From Treponema sp. UBA3662 (GTDB lineage Bacteria > Spirochaetota > Spirochaetia > Treponematales > Treponemataceae), in NCBI GenBank assembly GCA_002373205.1, contig DFJV01000047.1, forward strand, positions 1 to 30,507: 30,507 nt of DNA, given 5' to 3'. The translations under genes were made by a program, and so were the position numbers. The notes beneath the pieces were generated by a model. That model had not been told where the DNA came from and made no database searches. It was given only the letters and a program-made list of their open reading frames with translations. Shown here one piece after another: positions 21,559 to 30,482 of this stretch. Positions within the stretch are counted from its first letter, which is position 1, and every line of letters starts with the position of its first letter.

Positions 21559-22758
21559 ATGGTAAAGCTTCACATACCCACTTTGCTAAGGCTCTGGCGC
21601 TCCAACAGAAATGCTTCTGCTCTTTCTGCACAAGAGGCAGCTTCTGTTAGCAAGGCGCTTTTAAACCTTCAGAGGGGACTTACCGGAGACAGGCAGCTTG
21701 CAGGGGCTGGCTACATGCAGGACAAAAATCTTTTGGGAGCATACCTCCTTTATTACTGGCCAGTCTCCTACACGCAGATTTCCTGCTGTACAAATTATTT
21801 TTCTGATGAGCTAAAACTTCTTGCAGAAAAAAATGAGCTTAACATTCTGGATATTGGTTCAGGGCCGGGACCAGCATCTTGCGCTCTAACCGACTGTGCT
21901 TTAAAGGCAAATGCAAACTTACAAATAAACCTTGACCTTTTTGATTCAAGCAGCAGGGCCTTGGACTTGGCAAAAAAAATATTTGAATATGATTACAAGG
22001 AAAATGTTAGCACAAGCTGCAAAACCCTTAACCTTGAGCAGGCGGATTTTTCTTTGCCGCAAAAAAAGTACGACATAATAGTTGCAAGCCATTCGCTTAA
22101 CGAGCTTTGGAAAGACAAGGCGGAATCCCTGCAAAAAAAAGAAGGGCTTCTTCTTGAACTTTCCTCTTTGCTGAAGGAGGGAGGAATATTGCTTTTGTGC
22201 GAACCTGCCCTTTTAAAAACAAGCCGCACTCTTATAGGCCTGCGCGATTTTCTTGTAAAAAGCAATTTGACCCTTTTGGCACCCTGCCCCTGCACTTCTT
22301 TTCAAACTGAATGCCCTGCTCTAAAGGCCGGGGAAAACCAAACATGCCATGCAGAAATTCAATGGAAGCCTGTGGAACCAGTTGCAACTCTTGCACGTCT
22401 TGCTAAATTGGACAGGACTTCCGTTAAGATGACTTTCTTTGCATTCAAAAAAAATGTAGAAGGACTTTGTAAAGAAACACACCCTTTGCAGGCGGATTTG
22501 CAGAATGAATATTGCGTGGTTTCCGACCCAATGCTTAACAAGTCCGGCCGGGTAAGACTTCTCTTGTGCAACGGAAGCAGACGCATTGCCTTTTCTGCAA
22601 AAAAGGACGACCGCCATGCAAAAGAAATAGGCTTCTTTGGCCTGTCCCGCTACGACAAGATTGCCCTGGAAGAGCCTGAATTGCGCGGAACAGAAGATGC
22701 ACCCGCTTACGGCGTTACGGAAAAAACAAAAATCTTGAACAAAAAATCAATACAATAG
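21559..22758 (+). CDS. Rsm22/METTL17-like methyltransferase family protein
   Basis: 399 aa, cytosolic. Family layout: ALLNLQRGLTGDR, then YLLYYWPVSYTQ, then an S-adenosylmethionine-binding fold with ILDIGSGPGPASCAL (motif I, about residues 95-110) and SHSLNELW. A cysteine-rich segment follows the fold: CPC, ECP and TC at about residues 244-262, then EIQWKPVEP. In the Rsm22/METTL17 family such cysteines hold an iron-sulfur cluster and the protein assists small-subunit ribosome assembly. Whether this one methylates RNA is unknown. Its AAGGA is immediately before the ATG, too close for a normal site, so translation is probably coupled to hslO. The CDS ends directly at a family A repeat copy. Confidence 0.8.
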   Translation: MVKLHIPTLLRLWRSNRNASALSAQEAASVSKALLNLQRGLTGDRQLAGAGYMQDKNLLGAYLLYYWPVSYTQISCCTNYFSDELKLLAEKNELNILDIGSGPGPASCALTDCALKANANLQINLDLFDSSSRALDLAKKIFEYDYKENVSTSCKTLNLEQADFSLPQKKYDIIVASHSLNELWKDKAESLQKKEGLLLELSSLLKEGGILLLCEPALLKTSRTLIGLRDFLVKSNLTLLAPCPCTSFQTECPALKAGENQTCHAEIQWKPVEPVATLARLAKLDRTSVKMTFFAFKKNVEGLCKETHPLQADLQNEYCVVSDPMLNKSGRVRLLLCNGSRRIAFSAKKDDRHAKEIGFFGLSRYDKIALEEPELRGTEDAPAYGVTEKTKILNKKSIQ

Positions 22759-22924
22759 CCTACGCCGCCATGGAGGGGCGCGAAGCGTTGCCGTGGTGGG
22801 TGAGCTTGTCGAACCCCAGGCAATGGAGGCGAAAGCCGGAACCCCGGAACGGCGGTAACACCAAAAACTGACAGTCGAATTAGCCCAAGAATGTAAGGTA
22901 AAACAAAGCAAGTATCGTCCAAAA
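22759..22924 (-). repeat. Dispersed intergenic repeat family A, copy 5 (inverted)
   Basis: On the minus strand it reads TTTTGGACGATACTTGC, GGGCTAATTCGACTG, CGTTCCGGGGTTCCGG, CTTTCGCCTCCATTGC, CGCGCCCCTCCA and GGCGGCGTAGG. It contains an extra piece with GGTGAGCTTGTCGAACCCC on the plus strand, absent from the other copies. It begins right at the stop codon of the upstream gene and fills the convergent gap before the AraC gene. Confidence 0.8.
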
Positions 22925-22940
22925 GAAAAAAAAGAAAAAA

Positions 22941-23891
22941 TTAAGAAGTGCTTTCTTGGGAACTTTGCTCGGAATCTGTTTCCTGCACGGCACCCATGTT
23001 GCGGTATTTTAGAGGCGTCATCTTTCGGTACTTTTTAAATATTTTTATAAAGTAGCTAAAGTCGTTAAAACCGCAGTCAAGCGCAATGGAATTTAGCTTG
23101 TCGGAAGATTCCCTTAGCCTTGAGCAAGCCCTGTTTATGCGGAACCAGTTAAGGTATTCAATCGGGGAACGGCCTGTAATGTCTTTAAAGACGCGGCAAA
23201 AATATTTTGGCGAAAGGTTTGCCTGTTCTGCCATTTCGTCAAGGGAAAGGTCCTTGTTGTAATTGTTGCGGATGTAATTTATTACGCATTCCATCTGCTC
23301 GGACTGGCGCTTCTTTAAATTTGAAATTACGTTCTTTGTGGTAAAGAGGTGCTGCTTTTTGTATTGGCCAAGCAAAAGCAAAAGGTAGCCGGAAGCCAAA
23401 AGTTCCGTACCGTCGGGATTTACTTTTAGAACGTCAAACAAATTTTCTATGCAGGCCTTCATCTCTGCATTTGTTGCAGGGATTACATTTTCCAGCTTGA
23501 TTGTTCCGCTTAAAATGTCGCCAATAAAATTGTCGGGCAAGTAGGAATGCTGGCGGATTAAGTCTATGCTAAAGACAACCGATTCATACAGGGCATTGCC
23601 TTTTTTTGCTCCATCTCCGTGCAGGATGTTGCCGGGAATAAAGCAGGAGTCTCCCTTTTGCAAGATGTGTTCCGCCCCTTCTACAAAGAAAGTGTATTCG
23701 CCGGAAATTATATGGATAAGCTCAAAGTCGGAATGCCAGTGGATGGGCAAGTCGTAATGAGGGTCAACGGTATTGTTAAGGTAATATTTTAGCGGAAACA
23801 AGTCGGTTCCGCGCTTTACGGTTTCTTCTTTGCTTTCACCGAATTTTTTCTGAGGATAGGCTGAATATTCGTTTATTAATACTTTCTTCAT
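22941..23891 (-). CDS. AraC family transcriptional regulator with cupin sensor domain
   Basis: 316 aa. The N-terminal half is a cupin: YDLPIHWHSDFELIHIISGE and VEGAEHILQKGDSCFIPGNI, with HGD nearby. This is the sugar-binding fold of AraC/RhaR-type regulators. The C-terminal half has two helix-turn-helix units: LSLDEMAEQANLSPKYFCRV and LNSIALDCGFNDFSYFIKIF, followed by KYRKMTPLKYR, the classic AraC/XylS tail. It is divergent from the GH31 gene, so it most likely regulates that gene in response to the sugar. Its promoter TTGCAT-17-TATAAT gives a leader of only a few bases. The last residues (DSEQSSQESTS) are a hydrophilic tail. Confidence 0.93.
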   Translation of the reverse strand: MKKVLINEYSAYPQKKFGESKEETVKRGTDLFPLKYYLNNTVDPHYDLPIHWHSDFELIHIISGEYTFFVEGAEHILQKGDSCFIPGNILHGDGAKKGNALYESVVFSIDLIRQHSYLPDNFIGDILSGTIKLENVIPATNAEMKACIENLFDVLKVNPDGTELLASGYLLLLLGQYKKQHLFTTKNVISNLKKRQSEQMECVINYIRNNYNKDLSLDEMAEQANLSPKYFCRVFKDITGRSPIEYLNWFRINRACSRLRESSDKLNSIALDCGFNDFSYFIKIFKKYRKMTPLKYRNMGAVQETDSEQSSQESTS

Positions 23892-23902
23892 ATTTTATAA
23901 GA

Positions 23903-23931
23903 ATTATATCATGCGTATTTTTGTAATGCAA
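23903..23931 (-). promoter_or_regulatory. Promoter of the AraC-type regulator
   Basis: TTGCAT (23926-23931), exactly 17 bp, TATAAT (23903-23908), on the minus strand, 11 nt before the ATG. The implied leader is about 4 nt, without room for a ribosome binding site. Confidence 0.6.
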
Positions 23932-23964
23932 TACTAAAGTTATATACAAAGGCAATTTTGTCGC

Positions 23965-23993
23965 TTTTCAGATTGAATTTTTGATAATATAAT
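23965..23993 (+). promoter_or_regulatory. Promoter of the GH31 gene (leaderless geometry)
   Basis: TTTTCA (23965-23970), 17 bp, perfect TATAAT (23988-23993), CATATT, then the ATG at 24000. The weak -35 box fits dependence on an activator such as the divergent AraC protein. No clear direct-repeat operator is visible to me in the 108-bp gap. Confidence 0.55.
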
Positions 23994-23999
23994 CATATT

Positions 24000-26039
24000 A
24001 TGATTGAAAAATATTCCTTTGGACAAAACATAGAGACAGATGCGGTAGTAAACAAGATGCGCTCCTTGCCTTGCGCGCAATTGAACCTTGGAAAGGTAAA
24101 AAGCGACTGGCCCTTTGAATGGGAATACGAGCTTGAAAAAGACGCTGTGGTCTTTGGTCTTGGGGAAAACATGCGTGGCATGAACAAGCGGGGCTTTTCC
24201 TACACAAGCTTCTGCTCCGACGTTCCAAATCAGGATGAATCAACTCATTCAATGTACGGCGCCCACAATTTTCTTATTGTGTTCAGCAGGATAAAAACAT
24301 TCGGTCTTTTTTTTGACACCGCTTCTGAAATTACCTTTGACATTGACTGGACAAAGAGCGGAGTGATGAATGTTAGCACAAAGGACACAGGACTTGACCT
24401 TTACGCAATCTACGCTGACTCTTGCAAAACAGAGCGCAAGGAATCCGCACTTGACGACATTACGCGGCAGTTCCGCACACTTATTGGGCAGAGCTACATT
24501 CCGCCAAAGTGGGCATTCGGCTTCCAGCAAAGCCGCTGGGGCTACAAGAGTGAAGAAGACGTTCTTGAGGTTGCAAAAAGGCACAGGGAGGCTTCACTTC
24601 CTTTGGACATGATTTGCCTTGACATTGACTACATGCAGGACTACAAGGATTTTACCGTTGATAAAAAAAAGTTCCCGGACTTGAAAAAACTTTCTGATGA
24701 TTTGAAGAAAGAAGGAATCCGCCTTGTTCCGATTATTGATGCTGGAGTTAAAGCACAAAAGGGATACGATGTTTACGAAGATGGAATTGCAAAGGGGTAC
24801 TTCTGCAAAAAAGAGGACGGTTCTGTCTTTACCGCAGGAGTTTGGCCCGGAGCTTCCCACTTTACCGACTTTTGCAAAAAAGAAGCAAGCGACTGGTTTG
24901 GCTCAAAATACAAAGTTCTTACGGACATGGGAATTGAAGGCTTTTGGAACGACATGAATGAACCTGCTATGTTCTATTCGACGGAAAGCCTAAAAAATGC
25001 CTTTGACAAGATAGAGGAATACAGCGGAAAGGATTTGGACATAAATTCATTTTTTGAATTTAAGGATTCAAGCTGCTCCACTTTTAACAGGCGAGATGAC
25101 TATGAGCGCTTCTACCACCAAGTAACGGATTCTTCTGGCGAGACAAAAAAAATGCGCCATGACAAAATCCACAACATATACGGCTCTTTTATGACTCGGG
25201 CAGCGGCTCTGGGGCTAAAAAAAGCTTGTCCCCAAAAACGCTTCCTCTTGTACAGCCGCGCATCCTGCATAGGTTCCCACCGCTACGGAGGCATTTGGAC
25301 TGGAGACAACAAGTCCCTCTGGTGTGACTTGCTGCAGGAAATAAAAATGCTGCCTGGTCTTAACATGGCAGGCTTTTTGTACAGCGGGGCAGACATAGGA
25401 GGTTTTGGCTGCGACACAAGCCGTGACCTTCTTTTGCGCTGGCTTGCCTTGGGCTGCTTTACCCCACTTATGAGGAATCACTGTGCTTTGGGCGGCAGGC
25501 AACAGGAGGCCTATCAGTTTGAAGGCGTGGAAGACTTCAAGAGTGTCATGGATTTGCGCTATGCCCTTGTACCCTATATCTACAGTGAATTTGTAAAGGC
25601 TGCCCTTACAGGCGGAATGTATATTAAGCCACTGGCATTTGAATGGCCGGAAGACGACAGGGCAATAAACTGCGAAGATCAGCTTCTTGTTGGCGAAGGC
25701 ATAATGATTGCACCTGTTTACACCCAGAACGCAAGGGGACGCTATGTTTACCTTCCAGAAGACATGACTATGGTAACTTGGCGCGGCGGAAAGTTTGAGC
25801 AAACGCTTCTTGCAAAAGGCGACCACTTTATAAATGTGCCTGTGGAAACAGTCGTATTCTTTGTTCGCTCAAAAAAGCTTGTGCCACTTTGCAAACCCGC
25901 ACCATGTACTGAAAAGCTTGACACAAAAAACTTTACCTTTGCGGGCGACGGAACTTGCTACGAGCTTTATGATGATGACGGATTATCTTTGGACATAGAC
26001 TTGAAAAAGGGAACAAGGAGTCTGACCCCTGGACTTTAA
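24000..26039 (+). CDS. Glycoside hydrolase family 31 alpha-glycosidase
   Basis: 679 aa, no signal peptide, so probably cytosolic, acting on imported oligosaccharides. Family 31 includes alpha-glucosidases, alpha-xylosidases and others. Catalytic features: nucleophile D318 in GFWNDMNEPAMF; acid/base aspartate D436 in RYGGIWTGDN; and YSGADIGGFG (about 461-470) with the subsite aspartate. Early landmarks are GLGENMRGMNKRG (53-65, where alpha-glucosidases have GxGE), PPKWAFGFQQSRWGY, and the barrel strand PLDMICLDIDYMQDYKDFT. A C-terminal beta domain follows (GRYVYLPEDM; CYELYDDDG). The exact substrate cannot be assigned. Divergent AraC regulator; no transporter gene beside it. Confidence 0.93.
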   Translation: MIEKYSFGQNIETDAVVNKMRSLPCAQLNLGKVKSDWPFEWEYELEKDAVVFGLGENMRGMNKRGFSYTSFCSDVPNQDESTHSMYGAHNFLIVFSRIKTFGLFFDTASEITFDIDWTKSGVMNVSTKDTGLDLYAIYADSCKTERKESALDDITRQFRTLIGQSYIPPKWAFGFQQSRWGYKSEEDVLEVAKRHREASLPLDMICLDIDYMQDYKDFTVDKKKFPDLKKLSDDLKKEGIRLVPIIDAGVKAQKGYDVYEDGIAKGYFCKKEDGSVFTAGVWPGASHFTDFCKKEASDWFGSKYKVLTDMGIEGFWNDMNEPAMFYSTESLKNAFDKIEEYSGKDLDINSFFEFKDSSCSTFNRRDDYERFYHQVTDSSGETKKMRHDKIHNIYGSFMTRAAALGLKKACPQKRFLLYSRASCIGSHRYGGIWTGDNKSLWCDLLQEIKMLPGLNMAGFLYSGADIGGFGCDTSRDLLLRWLALGCFTPLMRNHCALGGRQQEAYQFEGVEDFKSVMDLRYALVPYIYSEFVKAALTGGMYIKPLAFEWPEDDRAINCEDQLLVGEGIMIAPVYTQNARGRYVYLPEDMTMVTWRGGKFEQTLLAKGDHFINVPVETVVFFVRSKKLVPLCKPAPCTEKLDTKNFTFAGDGTCYELYDDDGLSLDIDLKKGTRSLTPGL

Positions 26040-26067
26040 CAAGATAGCGGTGCAAAAAAGCTAGCGG

Positions 26068-26454
26068 TCATTCTTCCTGAAGAAGAATCTCTGCCAGCTG
26101 AACCGTCTTTGAATCAACCTTGTTTGAACAAAGTATAATCTGCAGAGCCTCACGCCCTAAACCCTGGGCAATAATGCTTTTTGCGGCAGCAATCTTTTCT
26201 TGGCAAACAGATTCTTCATAGGTTTCTTTTGCGCTCATAAGCTGCATTATGTAAGCTTCGTCGCTATCCGGGTCGGAAAAATCCTTGTAGTATTCAACAA
26301 AGACTTTGAATCCCACTGTGTTAAGTTCGTCCAATAGTTTTTTTGAAAAGGGCATGTCCAGTTCTGGGGCTGGCTGGAATTCCATTTCGTCTTCCATATC
26401 AAGGATTGACTCAAATTCATCTTCGGGTGCAGAAAAATCGATTATTTTTGGCAT
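26068..26454 (-). CDS. Small acidic protein of unknown function
   Basis: About 128 aa, soluble, strongly acidic in its first third (FSAPEDEFESILDMEDEMEF). The rest is mostly helical by eye: MPFSKKLLDELNTVGFKVFV, SAKETYEESVCQEKIAAAKS and EALQIILCSNKVDSKTVQLA. No known domain is recognised. I chose the ATG at 26454 because GGGGGA lies about 7 nt upstream; the ATG at 26460 would be too close to that site. It is 31 nt downstream of mnmE on the same strand, so it probably belongs to the same operon. Confidence 0.7.
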   Translation of the reverse strand: MPKIIDFSAPEDEFESILDMEDEMEFQPAPELDMPFSKKLLDELNTVGFKVFVEYYKDFSDPDSDEAYIMQLMSAKETYEESVCQEKIAAAKSIIAQGLGREALQIILCSNKVDSKTVQLAEILLQEE

Positions 26455-26485
26455 GAACATTCCCCCTAAACAAAAACTTTGGCTT

Positions 26486-27886
26486 TTATTTTCCTACGCA
26501 GAAATGGGAAAAAATTGAACCAAGAACATCATCCGGCGTAACTTCCCCGGTAACTTCTCCAAGAGAATCAAGGCTGTCTTCCAAGTCCTGAACAACAGCA
26601 TCCATTGAATATCCTTCTTTTGCAACGGTAAGTGAATGTTCCACGCGCTCAAGGGCTTCCGCAACAGATTCCTTCTGACGCTCACTGCCAAGGCCTGCCT
26701 GCATTCCGCTGTCTTTTCCTGCAAGGTTTACAAGTATTTCTTTTACGGCAGAAACAAGGTCTGCTATTCCGCTTCCTTTTTTTGCAGAGACGCAAACGGC
26801 TTTCTGCCAAAGGGCATCACTTTCGCCGGGAAGGGGATTGGTTGGCAAGGGGGTTGAACCTTCACAGTCGCATTTGTTCCAAACCAAAATCACTGGTCTT
26901 CCCTTGCGGCTTTTTATAAAGTCAATGTCTTCTTTTCCAAATTCCTTGGTGGAATCCGCCAGGTACAAAATTACATCTGCCTCGCTGGACAAGTCTTTTG
27001 TAAGCTCAACACCTGCCGCTTCAATTTTGTCTTCCGTATTGCGGAGGCCTGCCGTGTCAAAAAGGCGTGCAGGGATTCCTTCAAAGTCTGCCCAGCTTTC
27101 AAGCCAGTCACGGGTGGTTCCTTCTATGTCGCTTACGATTGCCCTGTCTTCTTTTAAGAGGGAATTAAAGAGGCTTGATTTTCCGGCATTGGTTTTTCCG
27201 CACAAGACAAGCCTTGCACCGTCCTGATAAAGTTTTTCGCTTTTCCAAGATTCAGACAGGGAGCGCAACCTTTTTACGGCTTTACGCAAATTTGTTTCGT
27301 CAAAAGTGTCGGATATGTTTTCTTCGTCTTCCGGGTATTCAATCTGAACTTCTATGGCGGCCAAGGTGTCTACAATCAGCTTTTTGATTGAATCAATTTC
27401 TGCAAAAAGGTTTCCTGCAAGGCGGCCGGCAGCCCTTCCGCGAGAACCGTCAGTTTTGCTGTCTATGATTTCCCTTACCGCTTCTGCCTTTGTTAAATCG
27501 GTCTTGCCGTTTATGTAGGCCCGAAAAGTGAATTCGCCACGTTCTGCCTGACGAAATCCGTTTTTTAAAAGCAGGGAAAGCACAGCCTTTACAACGGAAA
27601 CTCCGCCGTGGCAGTAGACTTCCACCATGTCTTCGCCTGTAAAAGATTTTGGGCTTTTGTAGACACCCAGCATTACCTCGTCTATCTTGGTTGTGCCGTC
27701 AAGAAGCCAGCCGTAGACAAGGGAATTTGGGGATGAAGCAAGCAGGGCATTGGGGCGGGAAAATATTTTTGCTACAAGCTGAATGCAGCCCTTCCCGCTT
27801 GTGCGCACAATGCCGATTGCTCCTGGGGAAAGCGGTGTTGCAATTGCCGCAATAGCTTCCTCGGGGGTATAGCCCAAGTTTGTCAC
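26486..27886 (-). CDS. mnmE: tRNA modification GTPase MnmE (TrmE)
   Basis: With MnmG it forms the 5-carboxymethylaminomethyl (or taurino) modification of wobble U34 in certain tRNAs. 466 aa, typical length. The N-terminal folate-binding domain has GAIGIVRTSGKG and SFTGEDMVEVYCHGG. The helical domain contains the inserted G domain, with G1 at 230-237 (GKTNAGKS), EGTTRD, DTAGLR and NKCD. The C-terminal FCVGK motif carries the catalytic Cys463. The start is GTG at 27886, overlapping the TAG of the upstream gene by one base (TAGTG), with AAGGAA about 8 nt upstream. Coupled translation with the DUF4015 gene is likely. MnmG is not in the window. Confidence 0.96.
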   Translation of the reverse strand: MTNLGYTPEEAIAAIATPLSPGAIGIVRTSGKGCIQLVAKIFSRPNALLASSPNSLVYGWLLDGTTKIDEVMLGVYKSPKSFTGEDMVEVYCHGGVSVVKAVLSLLLKNGFRQAERGEFTFRAYINGKTDLTKAEAVREIIDSKTDGSRGRAAGRLAGNLFAEIDSIKKLIVDTLAAIEVQIEYPEDEENISDTFDETNLRKAVKRLRSLSESWKSEKLYQDGARLVLCGKTNAGKSSLFNSLLKEDRAIVSDIEGTTRDWLESWADFEGIPARLFDTAGLRNTEDKIEAAGVELTKDLSSEADVILYLADSTKEFGKEDIDFIKSRKGRPVILVWNKCDCEGSTPLPTNPLPGESDALWQKAVCVSAKKGSGIADLVSAVKEILVNLAGKDSGMQAGLGSERQKESVAEALERVEHSLTVAKEGYSMDAVVQDLEDSLDSLGEVTGEVTPDDVLGSIFSHFCVGK

Positions 27887-30396
27887 TAATAGTTTCCTTT
27901 ATGAACAGAATCGGATGAAGAGTTGCTGTAGCGACCCTGTTCCCATTCCTGATTCAAAACAGTATCCAAAATGGATATTATCTTTTCGTCATGTTCTTTG
28001 CCGTAAGCGGGAGCTTTCTTTTTGTTAAGCTTTGCGGAAGGCTCCTCTGCTTTTGCGGGCTTGTCCTGCTCTTTTTGCTCAGACTTAACTTCTGTCTTTT
28101 CGCCCTGAGCCTCTTGTTCTGCTTCCTTCTCTGCTTTTATTCCAGCCGTGCTGAATGCGGGAGTTGCCTGGTGAACCGTTGCTTCGCTTGACTTCCAGGG
28201 GGAATCGCTATCACCCGGATCGGGGAAGATGTCCTGGTAGCGGCCGCTATTGTTCCAGTACATGTAGCCGCGATCCAAACCGTCGCGTGTTCCAAAGATT
28301 TCGCGCTTAACGTAGTTTGCATCGTAATACTTGTAGTCATAGCGCACGCCAAGATAGAATGCCTGAACCCAAGGGCGCACGATTATTTTGTTGCGGCCAA
28401 TTACTGTATTGCGGTAGCTGCCGTAGAAATAAATTCTGTAGGGGCGTTCCGTAACAGGTGCGTATTCCATAAAGTTCTGCTCAAAGTGTGAAGGATAGAA
28501 CATTGGGCAGATTACGTCAACATAGTCGCTCATAAGCTCTACGTCCTGGCCTGTTCTTGTGCTTGAGCGGTACCAGCCGTTTGCACCGTAAATGTCAATT
28601 CCTATAGGGGCATTTATGTTTTCGCGGGCATAACGGAGGAAGGAAACAAGGGCACTTTCCTTGTCCATTCCTGCATCCTTCCAGCGGTAGCTTGCCTGGC
28701 GCAAGTTCAAGCCGTCGGTTGGGAAGCGGATGTAGTCAAACTGAATCTCGTCAAAGCCGCGTTCAATAAGTTCCTTTGCAATCTGAACGTTGTATTCCCA
28801 AACATCTTCTGAATATGGGTCGCACCAGTTTTCGCCGTAGTAAAGGGTTCTGCTTCCGGTAACGTTGCCGTCTGCATCCTTAACTTCTTCCGTACCCCTT
28901 GTGCCAATCCAAGGAGCGCCTGTTGAGGCATTCCAAACCGCGTACTGCTTTTTTCCGTAGAGGGAAAGGTTCTTGTCCTTAAAGACCACGACGCGGGCTA
29001 CAAGATACACATTGTCCTTTTTGAATTCAGGAACAAATTCATCAAAATTAATCTTGTACTGGCTAACAGGATCCTTTGCCTTTACGTTTGGATTCTTTGG
29101 GTCAAAGTGAATCATTCCAGAGTCGTCTTTCATTTCTACGACAAGGCAATTCAACTTATTCTTCTTGATAAGGTCTCTGTAGCGGTTGATTCCCTGAAGG
29201 TTTCTAACCGAATATGCAGAGCAGTAAACAGCTTTTTTATTGTCCGCAATCTTTGAATAAGGACTGCGGCATGTGTCGGGTTTTAAAAGCCAGAGTTCGT
29301 TAAACTGGAGGGCAGAAACTCCTGTGTAGTCTTCCGGAATATATGCAGTGTTTACATTTTCACCGGCTGAATAGAGCAGGTTTCTCCAGGATTTTGTCTG
29401 GTCTGCTGAATCTAAGGCTTCGTTTGAACCAAGAGAAATTTTTCCGAATTTTCCAACGCCTACGTAAAAGAGACCGTCCTTGGCCTGGCAAAGACTGTCG
29501 ATTGTAGCGGCTTTTTCCGTACCGGAATAGACTTTTACAGCCTTGCGGGCCTTCCAGTCAAAGCGGTAGATGTTGGGCAAGAAGCTCTGGGCACAATAAA
29601 TGTCTGCATAGACTTTGCCGTCTTTTGTCTTGCACAATACGGGAACAATGTCGCTAACTTCGTCCGGGGTTGATGTTGGCAAGGCAACAAAGCCTGCGGA
29701 AACATCCGTCCATGCAGGTTTCTTTGCATCTGCGCGGTAGTAGCTGAATCCGTAGATTGAATGTGACATGAAAACAACGAGTTCCGTGCCGGAAATGCTG
29801 CCGTCCTTTTCGTAGACAGGCATGTGGCAGACAGCAACCGCCTTTATTCCGGCTGTGTATTTGCTTGTTGAAGAAATGGATTTCCAGGTCTGGCCGCCGT
29901 CGCGCGTAAGGTAGACGTCATCCTTTGTTGCGGTAACAAGAATATTGGGGTCAAAGGGGTCTGCGGCAAGGTCTTTTAAGAGGGCAGGCTGCTTGTAAAG
30001 GGACTTTGTTTTTCCGTCGTATTTTTTTAGCGTAAGGAAGGGCAAGCCATTGTTGCATTCGGCAAAATCAAGCAAATTTATTGAAGAAATTATTCCCTTT
30101 GAAGTGACGAAATACCATTTGTCCTGAAGGTTTCCGTCTTGGTCGGTAACATCAGTGTGGACTATCTGGGTAACATTTCCGCCCGTCCAAACAGCATTGC
30201 TTGCTCCCCTGGACGACACTTTGTAAATGCCTGTGTCCGTACCAACAATCAGGTTTTTAGAGGTAGAAACAACTTCTTCCTTGGATTTTATCTTTGCAAG
30301 TTCAGATGCTTCTGGAATTTTATATAGATAATTGCCCTGGGCAATACAAATATTTGCACTTAGAATTAAGCCGATTTTAATGAATATTTTACGCAT
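27886..30396 (-). CDS. Secreted DUF4015 glycoside-hydrolase-like protein with Asp-box propeller
   Basis: About 836 aa from the ATG at 30396, with a signal peptide (FIKIGLILSANICIAQ). An N-terminal beta-propeller-like region (about 40-370) has one clear Asp-box (TRDGGQTW near 166-171) and many short strands. A DUF4015 TIM-barrel-like domain covers about 390-725: VRNLQGINRYRDLIKKNKL, CLVVEMKDDSGMIHFD, VARVVVFKDKNLS and IERGFDEIQFDYIRFPTDG. The last two carry the acidic residues expected of a family of putative glycosidases. The C-terminus is Lys/Glu-rich and low complexity (KTEVKSEQKEQDKPAKAEEP). The substrate is unknown; polysaccharide is an inference. It is the first gene of a unit with mnmE (1-nt overlap). 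A 16-bp palindrome lies just upstream. Confidence 0.88.
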   Translation of the reverse strand: MRKIFIKIGLILSANICIAQGNYLYKIPEASELAKIKSKEEVVSTSKNLIVGTDTGIYKVSSRGASNAVWTGGNVTQIVHTDVTDQDGNLQDKWYFVTSKGIISSINLLDFAECNNGLPFLTLKKYDGKTKSLYKQPALLKDLAADPFDPNILVTATKDDVYLTRDGGQTWKSISSTSKYTAGIKAVAVCHMPVYEKDGSISGTELVVFMSHSIYGFSYYRADAKKPAWTDVSAGFVALPTSTPDEVSDIVPVLCKTKDGKVYADIYCAQSFLPNIYRFDWKARKAVKVYSGTEKAATIDSLCQAKDGLFYVGVGKFGKISLGSNEALDSADQTKSWRNLLYSAGENVNTAYIPEDYTGVSALQFNELWLLKPDTCRSPYSKIADNKKAVYCSAYSVRNLQGINRYRDLIKKNKLNCLVVEMKDDSGMIHFDPKNPNVKAKDPVSQYKINFDEFVPEFKKDNVYLVARVVVFKDKNLSLYGKKQYAVWNASTGAPWIGTRGTEEVKDADGNVTGSRTLYYGENWCDPYSEDVWEYNVQIAKELIERGFDEIQFDYIRFPTDGLNLRQASYRWKDAGMDKESALVSFLRYARENINAPIGIDIYGANGWYRSSTRTGQDVELMSDYVDVICPMFYPSHFEQNFMEYAPVTERPYRIYFYGSYRNTVIGRNKIIVRPWVQAFYLGVRYDYKYYDANYVKREIFGTRDGLDRGYMYWNNSGRYQDIFPDPGDSDSPWKSSEATVHQATPAFSTAGIKAEKEAEQEAQGEKTEVKSEQKEQDKPAKAEEPSAKLNKKKAPAYGKEHDEKIISILDTVLNQEWEQGRYSNSSSDSVHKGNY

Positions 30397-30409
30397 AATC
30401 TTCTTATCG

Positions 30410-30425
30410 GTATAAATATTTATAC
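30410..30425. promoter_or_regulatory. Perfect 16-bp palindrome GTATAAATATTTATAC
   Basis: It lies 14 bp before the start codon of the DUF4015 gene. It overlaps where the promoter would be and contains TATAAA/TTTATA on both strands. It may be an operator or merely a symmetric AT promoter. Confidence 0.4.
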
Positions 30426-30482
30426 AGTTTAGAGATTTCAAAGAGGCATAAAGCAGGAACTCGAAAGTAAGTTTTGGGTGTG

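Noticed and set aside
22788..22815. The GGTGAGCTTGTCGAACCCC piece in family A copy 5 as a separate REP element
   Set aside because: Only one copy is seen in the window and its symmetry is imperfect, so it is noted only as an insertion within that copy.
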